Positions 34,705-47,399 of a stretch of DNA of 64,000 bases are shown piece after piece. A program made the translations under genes and the position numbers. The DNA is from Xestospongia muta (lineage: Eukaryota > Porifera > Demospongiae > Haplosclerida > Petrosiidae): assembly GCA_963693285.1 (NCBI GenBank), contig OY848917.1, forward strand, positions 23,504,245 through 23,568,244. Reading direction: 5' to 3'. The first letter of the stretch is position 1; each line of letters starts with the position of its first letter. The notes beneath the pieces were generated by a model that was not told where the DNA came from, made no database searches, and worked only from the letters and a program-made list of their open reading frames with translations.

Positions 34705-37700
34705 AATGTAAACAATAATATCATATTCAAGTGTCTCAAGTTAGTATAAATACTATCGTCAGTTGTTATGATGTGGGTGTGACTTTCTCGGCCAGCAATA
34801 AGACCATTTATTCATTTTTTAGTACATTTCTTTTTATTGCTGGCTATTGAGAGTACAGATGTAAATGACAATATTATATTCAAGTGTGTCAAGTTAGTGC
34901 AAACACTATCGTCAGTTGTTTTGATGTGGGCGTATCTTCCTCGCCCAGCAATAAGACCATTTGTTCATTTTTTAGTACATTTCCTCTTATTGCTGGCTAT
35001 TGAGACTTTGAATGTAAACGGCAACATGATATTCAAGTGTGTCAAGTTAGTGCAAATACTATCGTCAGTTGTTTTGATGTGGGTGTGTCTTCCTCGCCCA
35101 GCAATAAGACCATTTATTCATTTTTTAATACATTTATTCTTATTGCTGGCTATTGAGAGTACAGATGTAAATGACAATATGATATTCAAGTGTGTCAAGT
35201 TAGTGCAAACACTATCGTCAGTTGTTTTGATGTGGGCGTATCTTCCTCGCCCAGCAATAAGAACATTTGTTCATTTTTAGTACATTTCCTCTTATTGCTG
35301 GCTATTGAGACTTTGAATGTAAACGGCAACATGATATTCAAGTGTGTCAAGTTAGTGCAAATACTATCGTCAGTTGTTTTGATGTGGGCGTATCTTCCTC
35401 GCCCAGCAATAAGACCATTTGTTCATTTTTTAGTACATTTCCTCTTATTGCTGGCTATTGAGACTTTGAATGTAAACGACAACATGATATTCAAGTGTGT
35501 CAAGTTAGTGCAAATACTATCGTCAGTTGTTTTGATGTGGGTGTGTCTTCCTCGCCCAGCAATAAGACCATTTATTCATTTTTAGTACATTTCTTTTTAT
35601 TGCTGGCTATAGAGACTTCGAATGTAAATGACAATATGATATTTAAGTGTGTCAAGTTAGTGCAAATACTATCGTCAGTTGTTTTGATGTGGGCGTGTCT
35701 TCCTCGCCCAGCAATAAGACCATTTGTTCATTTTTTAGTACATTTCTTCTTATTGCTGGCTATTGAGAGTACAGATATAAATAACAATATGATATTCAAG
35801 TGTGTCAAGTTAGTGCAAATACTATCGTCAGTTGTTTTGATGTGGGCGTGTCTTCCTCGCCCAGCAATAAGACCATTTGTTCATTTTTTAGTACATTTCT
35901 TCTTATTGCTGGCTATTGAGAGTACAGATGTAAATAACAATATGATATTCAAGTGTGTCAAGTTAGTGCAAATACTATCGTCAGTTGTTTTGATGTGGGC
36001 GTATCTTCCTCGCCCAGCAATAAGACCATTTGTTCATTTTTTAGTACATTTCCTCTTATTGCTGGCTATTGAGACTTTGAATGTAAACGACAACATGATA
36101 TTCAAGTGTGTCAAGTTAGTGCAAATACTATCGTCAGTTGTTTTGATGTGGGTGTGTCTTCCTCGCCCAGCAATAAGACCATTTATTCATATTTAGTGCA
36201 TTTCTTCTTATTGCTGGCTATAGAGACTTTGAATGTAAATGACAATATGATATTTAAGTGTGTCGAGTTAGTACAAATACTATCGTCAGTTGTTTTGATG
36301 TGGGCGTGTCTTCCTCGCCCAGCAATAAGACCATTTGTTCATTTTTTAGTACATTTCTTCTTATTGCTGGCTATTGAGAGTACAGATGTAAATGACAACA
36401 TGATATTCAAGTGTGTCAAGTTAGTGCAAATACTATCGTCAGTTGTTTTGATGTGGGTGTGTCTTCCTCGCCCAGCAATAAGACCATTTATTCATTTTTT
36501 AATACATTTATTCTTATTGCTGGCTATTGAGAGTACAGATGTAAATGACAATATGATATTCAAGTGTGTCAAGTTAGTGCAAATACTATTGTCAGTTGTT
36601 TTGATGTGGGTGTGTCTTCCTCGCCCAGCAATAAGACCATTTATTCATTTTTGGTACATTTCTTCTTATTGCTGGCTATAGAGACTTCGAATGTAAATGA
36701 CAATATGATATTTAAGTGTGTCAAGTTAGTGCAAATACTATCGTCAGTTGTTTTGATGTGGGCGTGTCTTCCTCGCCCAGCAATCAGACCATTTGTTCAT
36801 TTTTTAGTACATTTCTTCTTATTGCTGGCTATAGAGACTTTGAATGTAAATGACAATATGATATTTAAGTGTGTCAAGTTAGTGCAAATACTATCGTCAG
36901 TTGTTTTGATGTGGGCGTGTCTTCCTCGCCCAGCAATAAGACCATTTGTTCATTTTTAGTACATTTCTTCTTATTGCTGGCTATAGAGACTTCGAATGTA
37001 AATGACAATATGATATTTAAGTGTGTCAAGTTAGTGCAAATACTATCGTCAGTTGTTTTGATGTGGGTGTGTCTTCCTCGCCCAGCAATCAGACCATTTG
37101 TTCATTTTTTAGTACATTTCTTCTTATTGCTGGCTATAGAGACTTTGAATGTAAATGACAATATGATATTTAAGTGTGTCAAGTTAGTGCAAATACTATC
37201 GTCAGTTGTTTTGATGTGGGCGTGTCTTCCTCGCCCAGCAATAAGACCATTTGTTCATTTTTTAGTACATTTCTTCTTATTGCTGGCTATTGAGAGTACA
37301 GATGTAAATGACAATATTATATTCAAGTGTATCAAGTTAGTGCAAATACTATCGTCAGTTGCCTTGATGTGGGCGTATCTTCCTCGCCCAGCAATAAGAC
37401 CATTTGTTCATTTTTTAGTACATTTCCTCTTATTGCTGGCTATTGAGAGTACAGGTGTAAATGACAATATGATATTCAAGTGTGTCAAGTTAGTGCAAAT
37501 ACTATCGTCAGTTGTTTTGATGTGGGTGTGTCTTTCTTGCCCAGCAATAAGACCATTTGTTCATTTTTCAGTACATTTCTTCTTATTGCTGGTTATTGAG
37601 AGTACAGATGTAAATGACAATATGATATTCAAGTATGTCAAGTTAGTGCAAATACTATCGTCAGTTGATTTGATGTGGGTGTGTCTTCCTCGCCCAGCAA

Positions 37701-37755
37701 TAAGACCATTTGTTCATTATTTAGTACATATCCTTTTAATGCTTGTTATTATGAC
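34705..37755 (+). repeat. 153-bp tandem array of element A (about 20 units)
   Basis: The conserved text GTCAGTTGTTTTGATGTGGG recurs every 153 bp (for example at 34911 and 35064), with occasional units changed by one or two bases in a T run. Each unit contains CCAGCAATAAGA and, about 28 bases on, its exact complement TCTTATTGCTGG, so every unit can form a 12-bp hairpin. Because 153 is a multiple of three, long open frames run through the array (51-residue period, reading LPRPAIRPFVHF). They are broken wherever the T run changes length, have no common start and run against the gene strand, so I do not call them genes. Confidence 0.5.
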
Positions 37756-38303
37756 TTTTTGAATGTAAACTGTTGTAATGATCTATATTAAGAAATCACA
37801 TTGAATAATGGTGTCATCTTTGTATATGACAAACCATTATAATTTTATATTTGCATGCAAGAGTGTTAAACTTGTCACTGTGAGATGAACTTAAACTATC
37901 TGTGTCAATTTAGTAATAAAAGTCACGTAAATATTTATAATAACCTAACTTTTTAGACTTGTTTGCAAAAAATCTAGTATAAGGAATTAAGGCCAAGTTT
38001 TGCTGGAGGCCAGTGCCTGTAGTGCTAGTTTTATTGATTATTTATGCTAACAATTTCATGCTAAAAATTTTGTTCTTAAAATATAAAAAGTAATTGATTA
38101 CAATTTATTAAACAAAGTATTTTGAAAGGATTTAATTGGCTATCATTTATAATATATTAACTAAATGGATTGAATTTTCTGTTCTACACACAATCTTGTT
38201 GTAAGTTTTCAGTATACAGCGAACAGCAACTGCAGCTCCACCCTATCAAAAATACTTGAAACCACAAATATTTAATAAGGCGTGGTTATCTAGTACCTGA
38301 GGA
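37756..38303. other. Unique inner arm of A at the array end
   Basis: About 430 bp (37760-38190) pairs as an imperfect inverted copy with 38353-38744 of B, because A and B are the same family in opposite orientation. 38190-38303 matches the reverse complement of 25203-25310, the left end of B. Long AT runs, no coding frame. Confidence 0.5.
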
Positions 38304-38343
38304 ATGTGCTGCTGCACGAATGTGCTGCTAACTTCAACAGAGT
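38304..38343. repeat. Terminal inverted repeat of A, array end
   Basis: Exact reverse complement of 25320-25359; ends CTTCAACAGAGT. Confidence 0.5.
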
Positions 38344-38352
38344 CATTGTGTG
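38344..38352. repeat. Target-site duplication of element A, right
   Basis: CATTGTGTG, identical to 25311-25319. Confidence 0.5.
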
Positions 38353-38744
38353 TAGTACAGAACATTCCATCCGTTTAGTTAATATATTATAAATGATAGC
38401 CAATTAATTCCTTTCAAAATACTTTGTTTAATAAATTGTAATCAATTATTTAAGAACAACATTTTTAGCATGAAATTGTTAGCATAAATAATCAATAAAA
38501 CTAGCACTACAGTCACTGGCCTCCAGTAAAACTTGCCCTTAATTCCTTACACTAGATTTTTTGCAAACAAGTCTAAAAAGTTAGGTTATTATAAATATTT
38601 ACGTGAATTTTATTACTAAATTGAAACAGATAGTTTAAATTCACCTCACAGTGACAAGTTTAACACTCTTGCATGCAAATATAAAATTATAATGGTTTGT
38701 CATATACAAAGATGACACCATTATTCAATATGATTTCTTAATAT
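38353..38744. other. Unique inner arm of element B
   Basis: Continuation of B after the inserted A. Its reverse complement matches 37760-38190 with substitutions and small indels, giving a direct measure of divergence between the two elements outside the repeats. No gene. Confidence 0.5.
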
Positions 38745-41700
38745 ACCAACTAACTGATGATAGTATTTGCACTAACTTGACACACTTGAATATCATATTG
38801 TCATTTACATCTGTACTCTCAATAGCCAGCAATAAGAAGAAGTGTACTAAAAAATGAATAAATGGTCTTATTGCTGGGCGAGGAAGACACACCCACATCA
38901 ACTCAACTGACGATAGTATTTGCACTAACTTGACACACTTGGATATCGTATTGTCATTTACATCTGTACTTTCAATAGCCAGCAATAAGAAGAAATGTAT
39001 TGAAAAATGAACAAATGGTCTTATTGCTGGGCGAGGAAGACACACCCACACCAACTCAACTGACGATAGTATTTGCACTAACTTGACACACTTGATTATC
39101 ATATTGTCACTTACATTCAAAGTCTCCATAGCCAGCAATAAGAGGAAATGTACTAAAAAATGAACAAATTGTCTTATTGCTGGGCGAGGAAGACACACCC
39201 ACATCAAATCAACTGACAATAGTATTTGTACTAACTTGACACACTTGAATATTGTATTGTCGCTTACATTCAAAGTCTCTATAGCCAGCAATAAGAGGAA
39301 ATGTACTAAAAAATGAACAAATGGTCTTATTGCTGGGCGAGGAAGACACACCCACATCAAAACAACTGACGATAGTATTTGCACTAACTTGACACACTTG
39401 AATATCATATTATCATTTACATCTGTACTCTTAATAGCCAGCAATAAGAAGAAATGTACTAAAAAAATGAATAAATGGTCTTATTGCTGGGCGAGGAAGA
39501 CACACCCACATCAAAACAACTGACGATAGTATTTGCACTAACTTGACACACTTGAATTTTGTATTGTCACTTACATTCAAAGTCTCTATAGCCAGCAATA
39601 AGAGGAAATGTACTAAAAAATGAACAAATGGTCTGATTGCTGGGCAAGGAAGACACACCCACATCAAAACAACTGACGATAGTATTTGTACTAACTTGAC
39701 ACACTTGAATTTCGTATTGTCACTTACATTCAAAGTCTCTATAGCCAGCAATAAGAGGAAATGTACTAAAAAATGAATAAATGGTCTTATTGCTGGGCGA
39801 GGAAGACACACCCACATCAAAACAACTGACGATAGTATTTGCACTAACTTGACACACTTGAATTTTGTATTGTCACTTACATTCAAAGTCTCTATAGCCA
39901 GCAATAAGAGGAAATGTACTAAAAAATGAACAAATGGTCTTATTGCTGGGCGAGGAAGACACACCCACATCAAATCAACTGACGATAGTATTTGCACTTA
40001 CTTGACACACTTGAATATCATATTGTCATTTACATCTGTACTCTCAATAGCCAGCAATAAGAAGAAATGTACTAAAAAATGAATAAATGGTCTTATTGCT
40101 GGGCGAGGAAGACACACCCACATCAAAACAACTGACGATAGTATTTGCACTAACTTGACACACTTGAATTTCGTATTGTCACTTACATGCAAAGTCTCTA
40201 TAGCCAGCAATAAGAGGAAATGTACTAAAAAATGAATAAATGGTCTTATTGCTGGGCGAGGAAGACACACCCACATCAAAACAACTGACGATAGTATTTG
40301 CACTAACTTGACACACTTGAATTTTGTATTGTCACTTACATTCAAAGTCTCTATAGCCAGCAATAAGAGGAAATGTATAAAAAATGAACAAATGGTCTTA
40401 TTGCTGGGCGAGGAAGACACACCCACATCAAATCAACTGATGATAGTATTTGCACTAACTTGACACACTTGAATATCATATTGTCATTTACATCTGTACT
40501 CTCAATAGCCAGCAATAAGAAGAAATGTACTAAAAAATGAATAAATGGTCTTATTGCTGGGCGAGGAAGACACACCCACATCAAAACAACTGACGATAGT
40601 ATTTGCACTAACTTGACACACTTAAATATCATATTGTCATTTACATCTGTACTCTCAATAGCCAGCAATAAGAAGAAATGTACTAAAAAAATGAATAAAT
40701 GTCTTATTGCTGGGCGAGGAAGACACACCCACATCAAAACAACTGACGATAGTATTTGCACTAACTTGACACACTTGAATTTTGTATTGTCACTTACATT
40801 CAAAGTCTCTATAGCCAGCAATAAGAGGAAATGTACTAAAAAATGAACAAATGGTCTTATTGCTGGGCGAGGAAGACACACCCACATCAAATCAACTGAC
40901 GATAGTATTTGCACTTACTTGACACACTTGAATATCATATTGTCATTTACATCTGTACTCTCAATAGCCAGCAATAAGAAGAAGTGTACTAAAAAATGAA
41001 TAAATGGTCTTATTGCTGGGCGAGGAAGACACACCCACATCAACTCAACTGACGATAGTATTTGCACTAACTTGACACACTTGGATATCGTATTGTCATT
41101 TACATCTGTACTCTCAATAGCCAGCAATAAAAAGAAATGTATTGAAAAATGAACAAATGGTCTTATTGCTGGGCGAGGAAGACACACCCACACCAACTCA
41201 ACTGACGATAGTATTTGCACTAACATGACACACTTGATTATCATATTGTCACTTACATTCAAAGTCTCCATAGCCAGCAATAAGAGGAAATGTACTAAAA
41301 AATGAACAAATTGTCTTATTGCTGGGCGAGGAAGACACACCCACATCAAATCAACTGACAATAGTATTTGTACTAACCTGACACACTTGAATATTGTATT
41401 GTCGCTTACATTCAAAGTCTCTATAGCCAGCAATAAGAGGAAATGTACTAAAAAATGAACAAATGGTCTTATTGCTGGGCGAGGAAGACACACCCACATC
41501 AAAACAACTGACGATAGTATTTGCACTAACTTGACACACTTGAATATCATATTATCATTTACATCTGTACTCTTAATAGCCAGCAATAAGAAGAAATGTA
41601 CTAAAAAAATGAATAAATGGTCTTATTGCTGGGCGAGGAAGACACACCCACATCAAAACAACTGACGATAGTATTTGCACTAACTTGACACACTTGAATT

Positions 41701-44700
41701 TTGTATTGTCACTTACATTCAAAGTCTCTATAGCCAGCAATAAGAGGAAATGTACTAAAAAATGAACAAATGGTCTGATTGCTGGGCAAGGAAGACACAC
41801 CCACATCAAAACAATTGACGATAGTATTTGTACTAACTTGACACACTTGAATTTCGTATTGTCACTTACATTCAAAGTCTCTATAGCCAGCAATAAGAGG
41901 AAATGTACTAAAAAATGAATAAATGGTCTTATTGCTGGGCGAGGAAGACACACCCACATCAAAACAACTGACGATAGTATTTGCACTAACTTGACACACT
42001 TGAATTTTGTATTGTCACTTACATTCAAAGTCTCTATAGCCAGCAATAAGAGGAAATGTACTAAAAAATGAACAAATGGTCTTATTGCTGGGCGAGGAAG
42101 ACACACCCACATCAAATCAACTGATGATAGTATTTGCACTTACTTGACACACTTGAATATCATATTGTCATTTACATCTGTACTCTCAATAGCCAGCAAT
42201 AAGAAGAAATGTACTAAAAAATGAATAAATGGTCTTATTGCTGGGCGAGGAAGACACACCCACATCAAATCAACTGATGATAGTATTTGCACTTACTTGA
42301 CACACTTGAATACCATATTGTCATTTACATCTGTACTCTCAATAGCCAGCAATAAGAAGAAATGTACTAAAAAATGAATAAATGGTCTTATTGCTGGGCG
42401 AGGAAGACACACCCACATCAAAACAACTGACGATACTATTTGCACTAACTTGACACACTTGAATATCATATTGTCATTTACATCTGTACTCTCAATAGCC
42501 AGCAATAAGAAGAAATGTACTAAAAAAATGAATAAATGGTCTTATTGCTGGGCGAGGAAGACACACCCACATCAAATCAACTGACGATAGTATTTGCACT
42601 AACTTGACACACTTGATTATCATATTGTCACTTACATTCAAAGTCTCCATAGCCAGCAATAAGAGGAAATGTACTAAAAAATGAACAAATCGTCTTATTG
42701 CTGGGCGAGGAAGACACACCCACATCAAAGCAACTGACAATAGTATTTGTACTAACTTGACACACTTGAATATCGTATTGTCACTTACATTCAAAGTCTC
42801 TATAGCCAGCAATAAGAGGAAATGTACTAAAAAATAAACAAATGGTCTTATTGCTGGGAGAGGAAGACACACCCACATCAAATCAACTGACAATAGTATT
42901 TGTACTAACTTGACACACTTGAATATCATATTGTCACTTACATTCAAAGTCTCTATAGCCTACAATAAGAGGAAATGTACTAAAAAATAAACAAATGGTC
43001 TTATTGCTGGGCGAGGAAGACACACCCACATCAAAACAACTGACGATAGTATTTGCACTAACTTGACACACTTGAATTTTGTATTGTCACTTACATTCAA
43101 AGTCTCTATAGCCAGCAATAAGAGGAAATGTATAAAAAATGAACAAATGGTCTTATTGCTGGGCGAGGAAGACACACCCACATCAAATCAACTGATGATA
43201 GTATTTGCACTAACTTGACACACTTGAATATCATATTGTCATTTACATCTGTACTCTCAATAGCCAGCAATAAGAAGAAATGTACTAAAAAATGAATAAA
43301 TGGTCTTATTGCTGGGCGAGGAAGACACACCCACATCAAAACAACTGACGATAGTATTTGCACTAACTTGACACACTTAAATATCATATTGTCATTTACA
43401 TCTGTACTCTCAATAGCCAGCAATAAGAAGAAATGTACTAAAAAAATGAATAAATGGTCTTATTGCTGGGCGAGGAAGACACACCCACATCAAATCAACT
43501 GACGATAGTATTTGCACTAACTTGACACACTTGATTATCATATTGTCACTTACATTCAAAGTCTCCATAGCCAGCAATAAGAGGAAATGTACTAAAAAAT
43601 GAACAAATGGTCTTATTGCTGGGCGAGGAAGACACACCCACATCAAAAGAACTGACGATAGTATTTGCACTAACTTGACACACTTGAATTTTGTATTGTC
43701 ACTTACATTCAAAGTCTCTATAGCCAGCAATAAGAGGAAATGTACTAAAAAATGAACAAATGGTCTTATTGCTGGGCGAGGAAGACACACCCACATCAAA
43801 TCAACTGACGATAGTATTTGCACTTACTTGACACACTTGAATATCATATTGTCATTTACATCTGTACTCTCAATAGCCAGCAATAAGAAGAAGTGTACTA
43901 AAAAATGAATAAATGGTCTTATTGCTGGGCGAGGAAGACACACCCACATCAAATCAACTGACGATAGTATTTGCACTTACTTGACACACTTGAATATCAT
44001 ATTGTCATTTACATCTGTACTCTCAATAGCCAGCAATAAGAAGAAATGTATTGAAAAATGAACAAATGGTCTTATTGCTGGGCGAGGAAGACACACCCAC
44101 ACCAACTCAACTGACGATAGTATTTGCACTAACATGACACACTTGATTATCATATTGTCACTTACATTCAAAGTCTCCATAGCCAGCAATAAGAGGAAAT
44201 GTACTAAAAAATGAACAAATTGTCTTATTGCTGGGCGAGGAAGACACACCCACATCAAATCAACTGACAATAGTATTTGTACTAACTTGACACACTTGAA
44301 TATTGTATTGTCGCTTACATTCAAAGTCTCTATAGCCAGCAATAAGATGAAATGTACTAAAAAATGAACAAATGGTCTTATTGCTGGGCGAGGAAGACAC
44401 ACCCACATCAAAACAACTGACGATAGTATTTGCACTAACTTGACACACTTGAATATCATATTATCATTTACATCTGTACTCTTAATAGCCAGCAATAAGA
44501 AGAAATGTACTAAAAAAATGAATAAATGGTCTTATTGCTGGGCGAGGAAGACACACCCACATCAAAACAACTGACGATAGTATTTGCACTAACTTGACAC
44601 ACTTGAATTTCGTATTGTCACTTACATTCAAAGTCTCTATAGCCAGCAATAAGAGGAAATGTACTAAAAAATGAACAAATGGTCTGATTGCTGGGCAAGG

Positions 44701-46345
44701 AAGACACACCCACATCAAAACAATTGACGATAGTATTTGTACTAACTTGACACACTTGAATTTCGTATTGTCACTTACATTCAAAGTCTCTATAGCCAGC
44801 AATAAGAGGAAATGTACTAAAAAATGAATAAATGGTCTTATTGCTGGGCGAGGAAGACACACCCACATCAAAACAACTGACGATAGTATTTGCACTAACT
44901 TGACACACTTGAATTTTGTATTGTCACTTACATTCAAAGTCTCTATAGCCAGCAATAAGAGGAAATGTACTAAAAAATGAACAAATGGTCTTATTGCTGG
45001 GCGAGGAAGACACACCCACATCAAATCAACTGATGATAGTATTTGCACTTACTTGACACACTTGAATATCATATTGTCATTTACATCTGTACTCTCAATA
45101 GCCAGCAATAAGAGGAAATGTACTAAAAAATGAACAAATGGTCTTATTGCTGGGCGAGGAAGACACACCCACATCAAATCAACTGACGATAGTATTTGCA
45201 CTTACTTGACACACTTGAATTTCGTATTGTCACTTACATTCAAAGTCTCTATAGCCAGCAATAAGAGGAAATGTACTAAAAAATGAACAAATGGTCTGAT
45301 TGCTGGGCAAGGAAGACACACCCACATCAAAACAATTGACGATAGTATTTGTACTAACTTGACACACTTGAATTTCGTATTGTCACTTACATTCAAAGTC
45401 TCTATAGCCAGCAATAAGAGGAAATGTACTAAAAAATGAATAAATGGTCTTATTGCTGGGCGAGGAAGACACACCCACATCAAAACAACTGACGATAGTA
45501 TTTGCACTAACTTGACACACTTGAATATCATGTTGTCGTTTACATTCAAAGTCTCAATAGCCAGCAATAAGAGGAAATGTACTAAAAAATGAACAAATGG
45601 TCTTATTGCTGGGCGAGGAAGATACGCCCACATCAAAACAACTGACGATAGTATTTGCACTTACTTGACACACTTGAATATCATATTGTCATTTACATCT
45701 GTACTCTCAATAGCCAGCAATAAGAAGAAATGTACTAAAAAATGAATAAATGGTCTTATTGCTGGGCGAGGAAGACACACCCACATCAAAACAACTGACG
45801 ATAGTATTTGCACTAACTTGACACACTTGAATATCATATTGTCATTTACATCTGTACTCTCAATAGCCAGCAATAAGAAGAAATGTACTAAAAAATGAAT
45901 AAATGGTCTTATTGCTGGGCGAGGAAGACACACCCACATCAAATCAACTGACGATAGTATTTGCACTAACTTGACACACTTGATTATCATATTGTCACTT
46001 ACATTCAAAGTCTCCATAGCCAGCAATAAGAGGAAATGTACTAAAAAATGAACAAATCGTCTTATTGCTGGGCGAGGAAGACACACCCACATCAAAGCAA
46101 CTGACGATAGTATTTGTACTAACTTGACACACTTGAATATCGTATTGTCACTTACATTCAAAGTCTCTATAGCCAGCAATAAGAGGAAATGTACTAAAAA
46201 ATAAACAAATGGTCTTATTGCTGGGAGAGGAAGACACACCCACATCAAATCAACTGACGATAGTATTTGTACTAACTTGACACACTTGAATATCATATTG
46301 TCATTTACATTCAAAGTCTCCATAGCCAGCAATAAGAGGAAATTT
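38745..46345 (-). repeat. 153-bp tandem array of element B (about 50 units) with higher-order structure
   Basis: Same 153-bp unit as in A, in the opposite orientation. Two main unit variants alternate (one reading IESTDVND, one reading IETLNVSD in the long frame). Blocks recur as higher-order repeats: 38725-39997 is repeated at a shift of 2142 bp (14 units), and again about 2909 bp further (about 19 units). This shows growth by unequal exchange of multi-unit blocks. The hairpin motif is present in almost all units. Confidence 0.5.
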
Positions 46346-46544
46346 TACAACTACTAGACATAAATAATAACAAGAACAGTTGAGAGAACATAACATTTGA
46401 CTTTTTATAATATACATGGTTGTTCATCAATCAATTAATTAATCAAAGATACAACCTACACAATCCACAACATGTAGTACATTCATGTAAAATTATGACT
46501 GTCTCATTTTAACTGTTCTATTAATGGGAAACGTTTGAGGGTTA
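46346..46544. other. Deletion junction in B
   Basis: About 200 bp of AT-rich sequence without homology to A lies between the array and the surviving tail of the transposase core. In A the corresponding space (31925-34700) holds the PHD exons and most of the DDE core, so B lost about 2.8 kb here and gained filler DNA. Confidence 0.5.
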
Positions 46545-47345
46545 CAGACTATTTACAGCGCTGTTTTCATGTGGCAAACAGGTGCTCAACAAGCTCAGAT
46601 TTCAACAAGTGTTTTGTACACGCAAGCATAAGTCATGTTCTAAAGAGTGCCAAGTATGACATGAAAAAATTGTTGTAAGTTGATCACAGCATACAATTTG
46701 TTTGTATATTTTCATTACTTTAGTGTCATAAAAGAGCAGTACAGCTTCTCAATGTACTGCTTTTCAGTTTTGCTAAATTCTACATTAATTGAAACTTTTT
46801 TAATAAATCTCAAGAGATGTGCTCTAATCTTTGGCTCGGAGTATGTCAACAATGAAGTGCAATGTGCAATTAATGAGCTTGAAGATACTTTCAAAAAACT
46901 TGGAGAGGTCCCCCAGTTAATCGACAGCAACACTAACAACATTAACGAAGAGCTAGCAGAGGATATACTGGAAATTACTACCAATTCAGAAGAAGCAATG
47001 ATCCTTTCATCGTGTCAGAAGCCATTCTTTGCTTCTTTAAAGCAAACGTTGTCAAGTTTGAATATTGTACTGACAAAACATGTCCTCCAAACCCAATTTT
47101 TCAACCTAAATAGATCAAAACAATGGAACAGAAATGGTTGTCGATGGTTCCTTTTTGGACAAATATACTGAGGAGTGTTAATTCAGGAGATATGTCAACA
47201 AGCAGCAAATGAACTGCTGGAACAATTGAGGCCTGGAACCTCATATTGAAAAGAAATGACCATCCAAAGCACAGAAAACGACCAGATCTTTTTTTAAAGG
47301 AGCACTACTCAATTCACTTTGGAAGGCAGCTGGTTATATTGACAA
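46545..47345 (+). pseudogene. Transposase remnant of element B
   Basis: Corresponds to the last 40 codons of exon 12 (31795-31925 of A) and to exon 13. The frame is open through SCQKPFFASLKQ, then shifts by one base near 47065; it has a stop at about 47109 (TAG) and another at 47209 (TGA in place of an Arg codon just before T-A-G-T-I-E-A-W). The first two catalytic acids and the PHD finger are gone; the Glu region remains. The final exon is also deleted (junction near 47345-47370). Confidence 0.5.
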
Positions 47346-47399
47346 TGTTTCTACTAAAGACAGACACAGGCTATCCATCAAACCAAAGTCAGATGACTA

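Larger units (their letters stand above)
25320..38343 (-). mobile_element. Inner MULE-like transposon A (apparently intact, 13.0 kb)
   Basis: Bounded by 40-bp terminal inverted repeats (25320-25359, 38304-38343) and a perfect 9-bp target duplication. From 38343 inward it holds a unique arm, a roughly 3-kb array of 153-bp repeats, a 14-exon transposase gene and a 39-exon double-protease gene, both on the minus strand and both open after splicing. The family resembles the FB-NOF type of MULE (a MULE transposase with tandem-repeat-rich ends), with Ulp1 capture as known from some plant MULEs; the USP domain is not something I know from any MULE. Intact frames and duplications point to recent insertion. 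Confidence 0.5.

Noticed and set aside
34837..46332. About twenty open frames of 60-297 codons with LPRPAIRPF repeats
   Set aside because: They are produced by a 153-bp tandem repeat whose length is divisible by three; they lack a common start, change frame at T-run differences and run against the element's gene strand.
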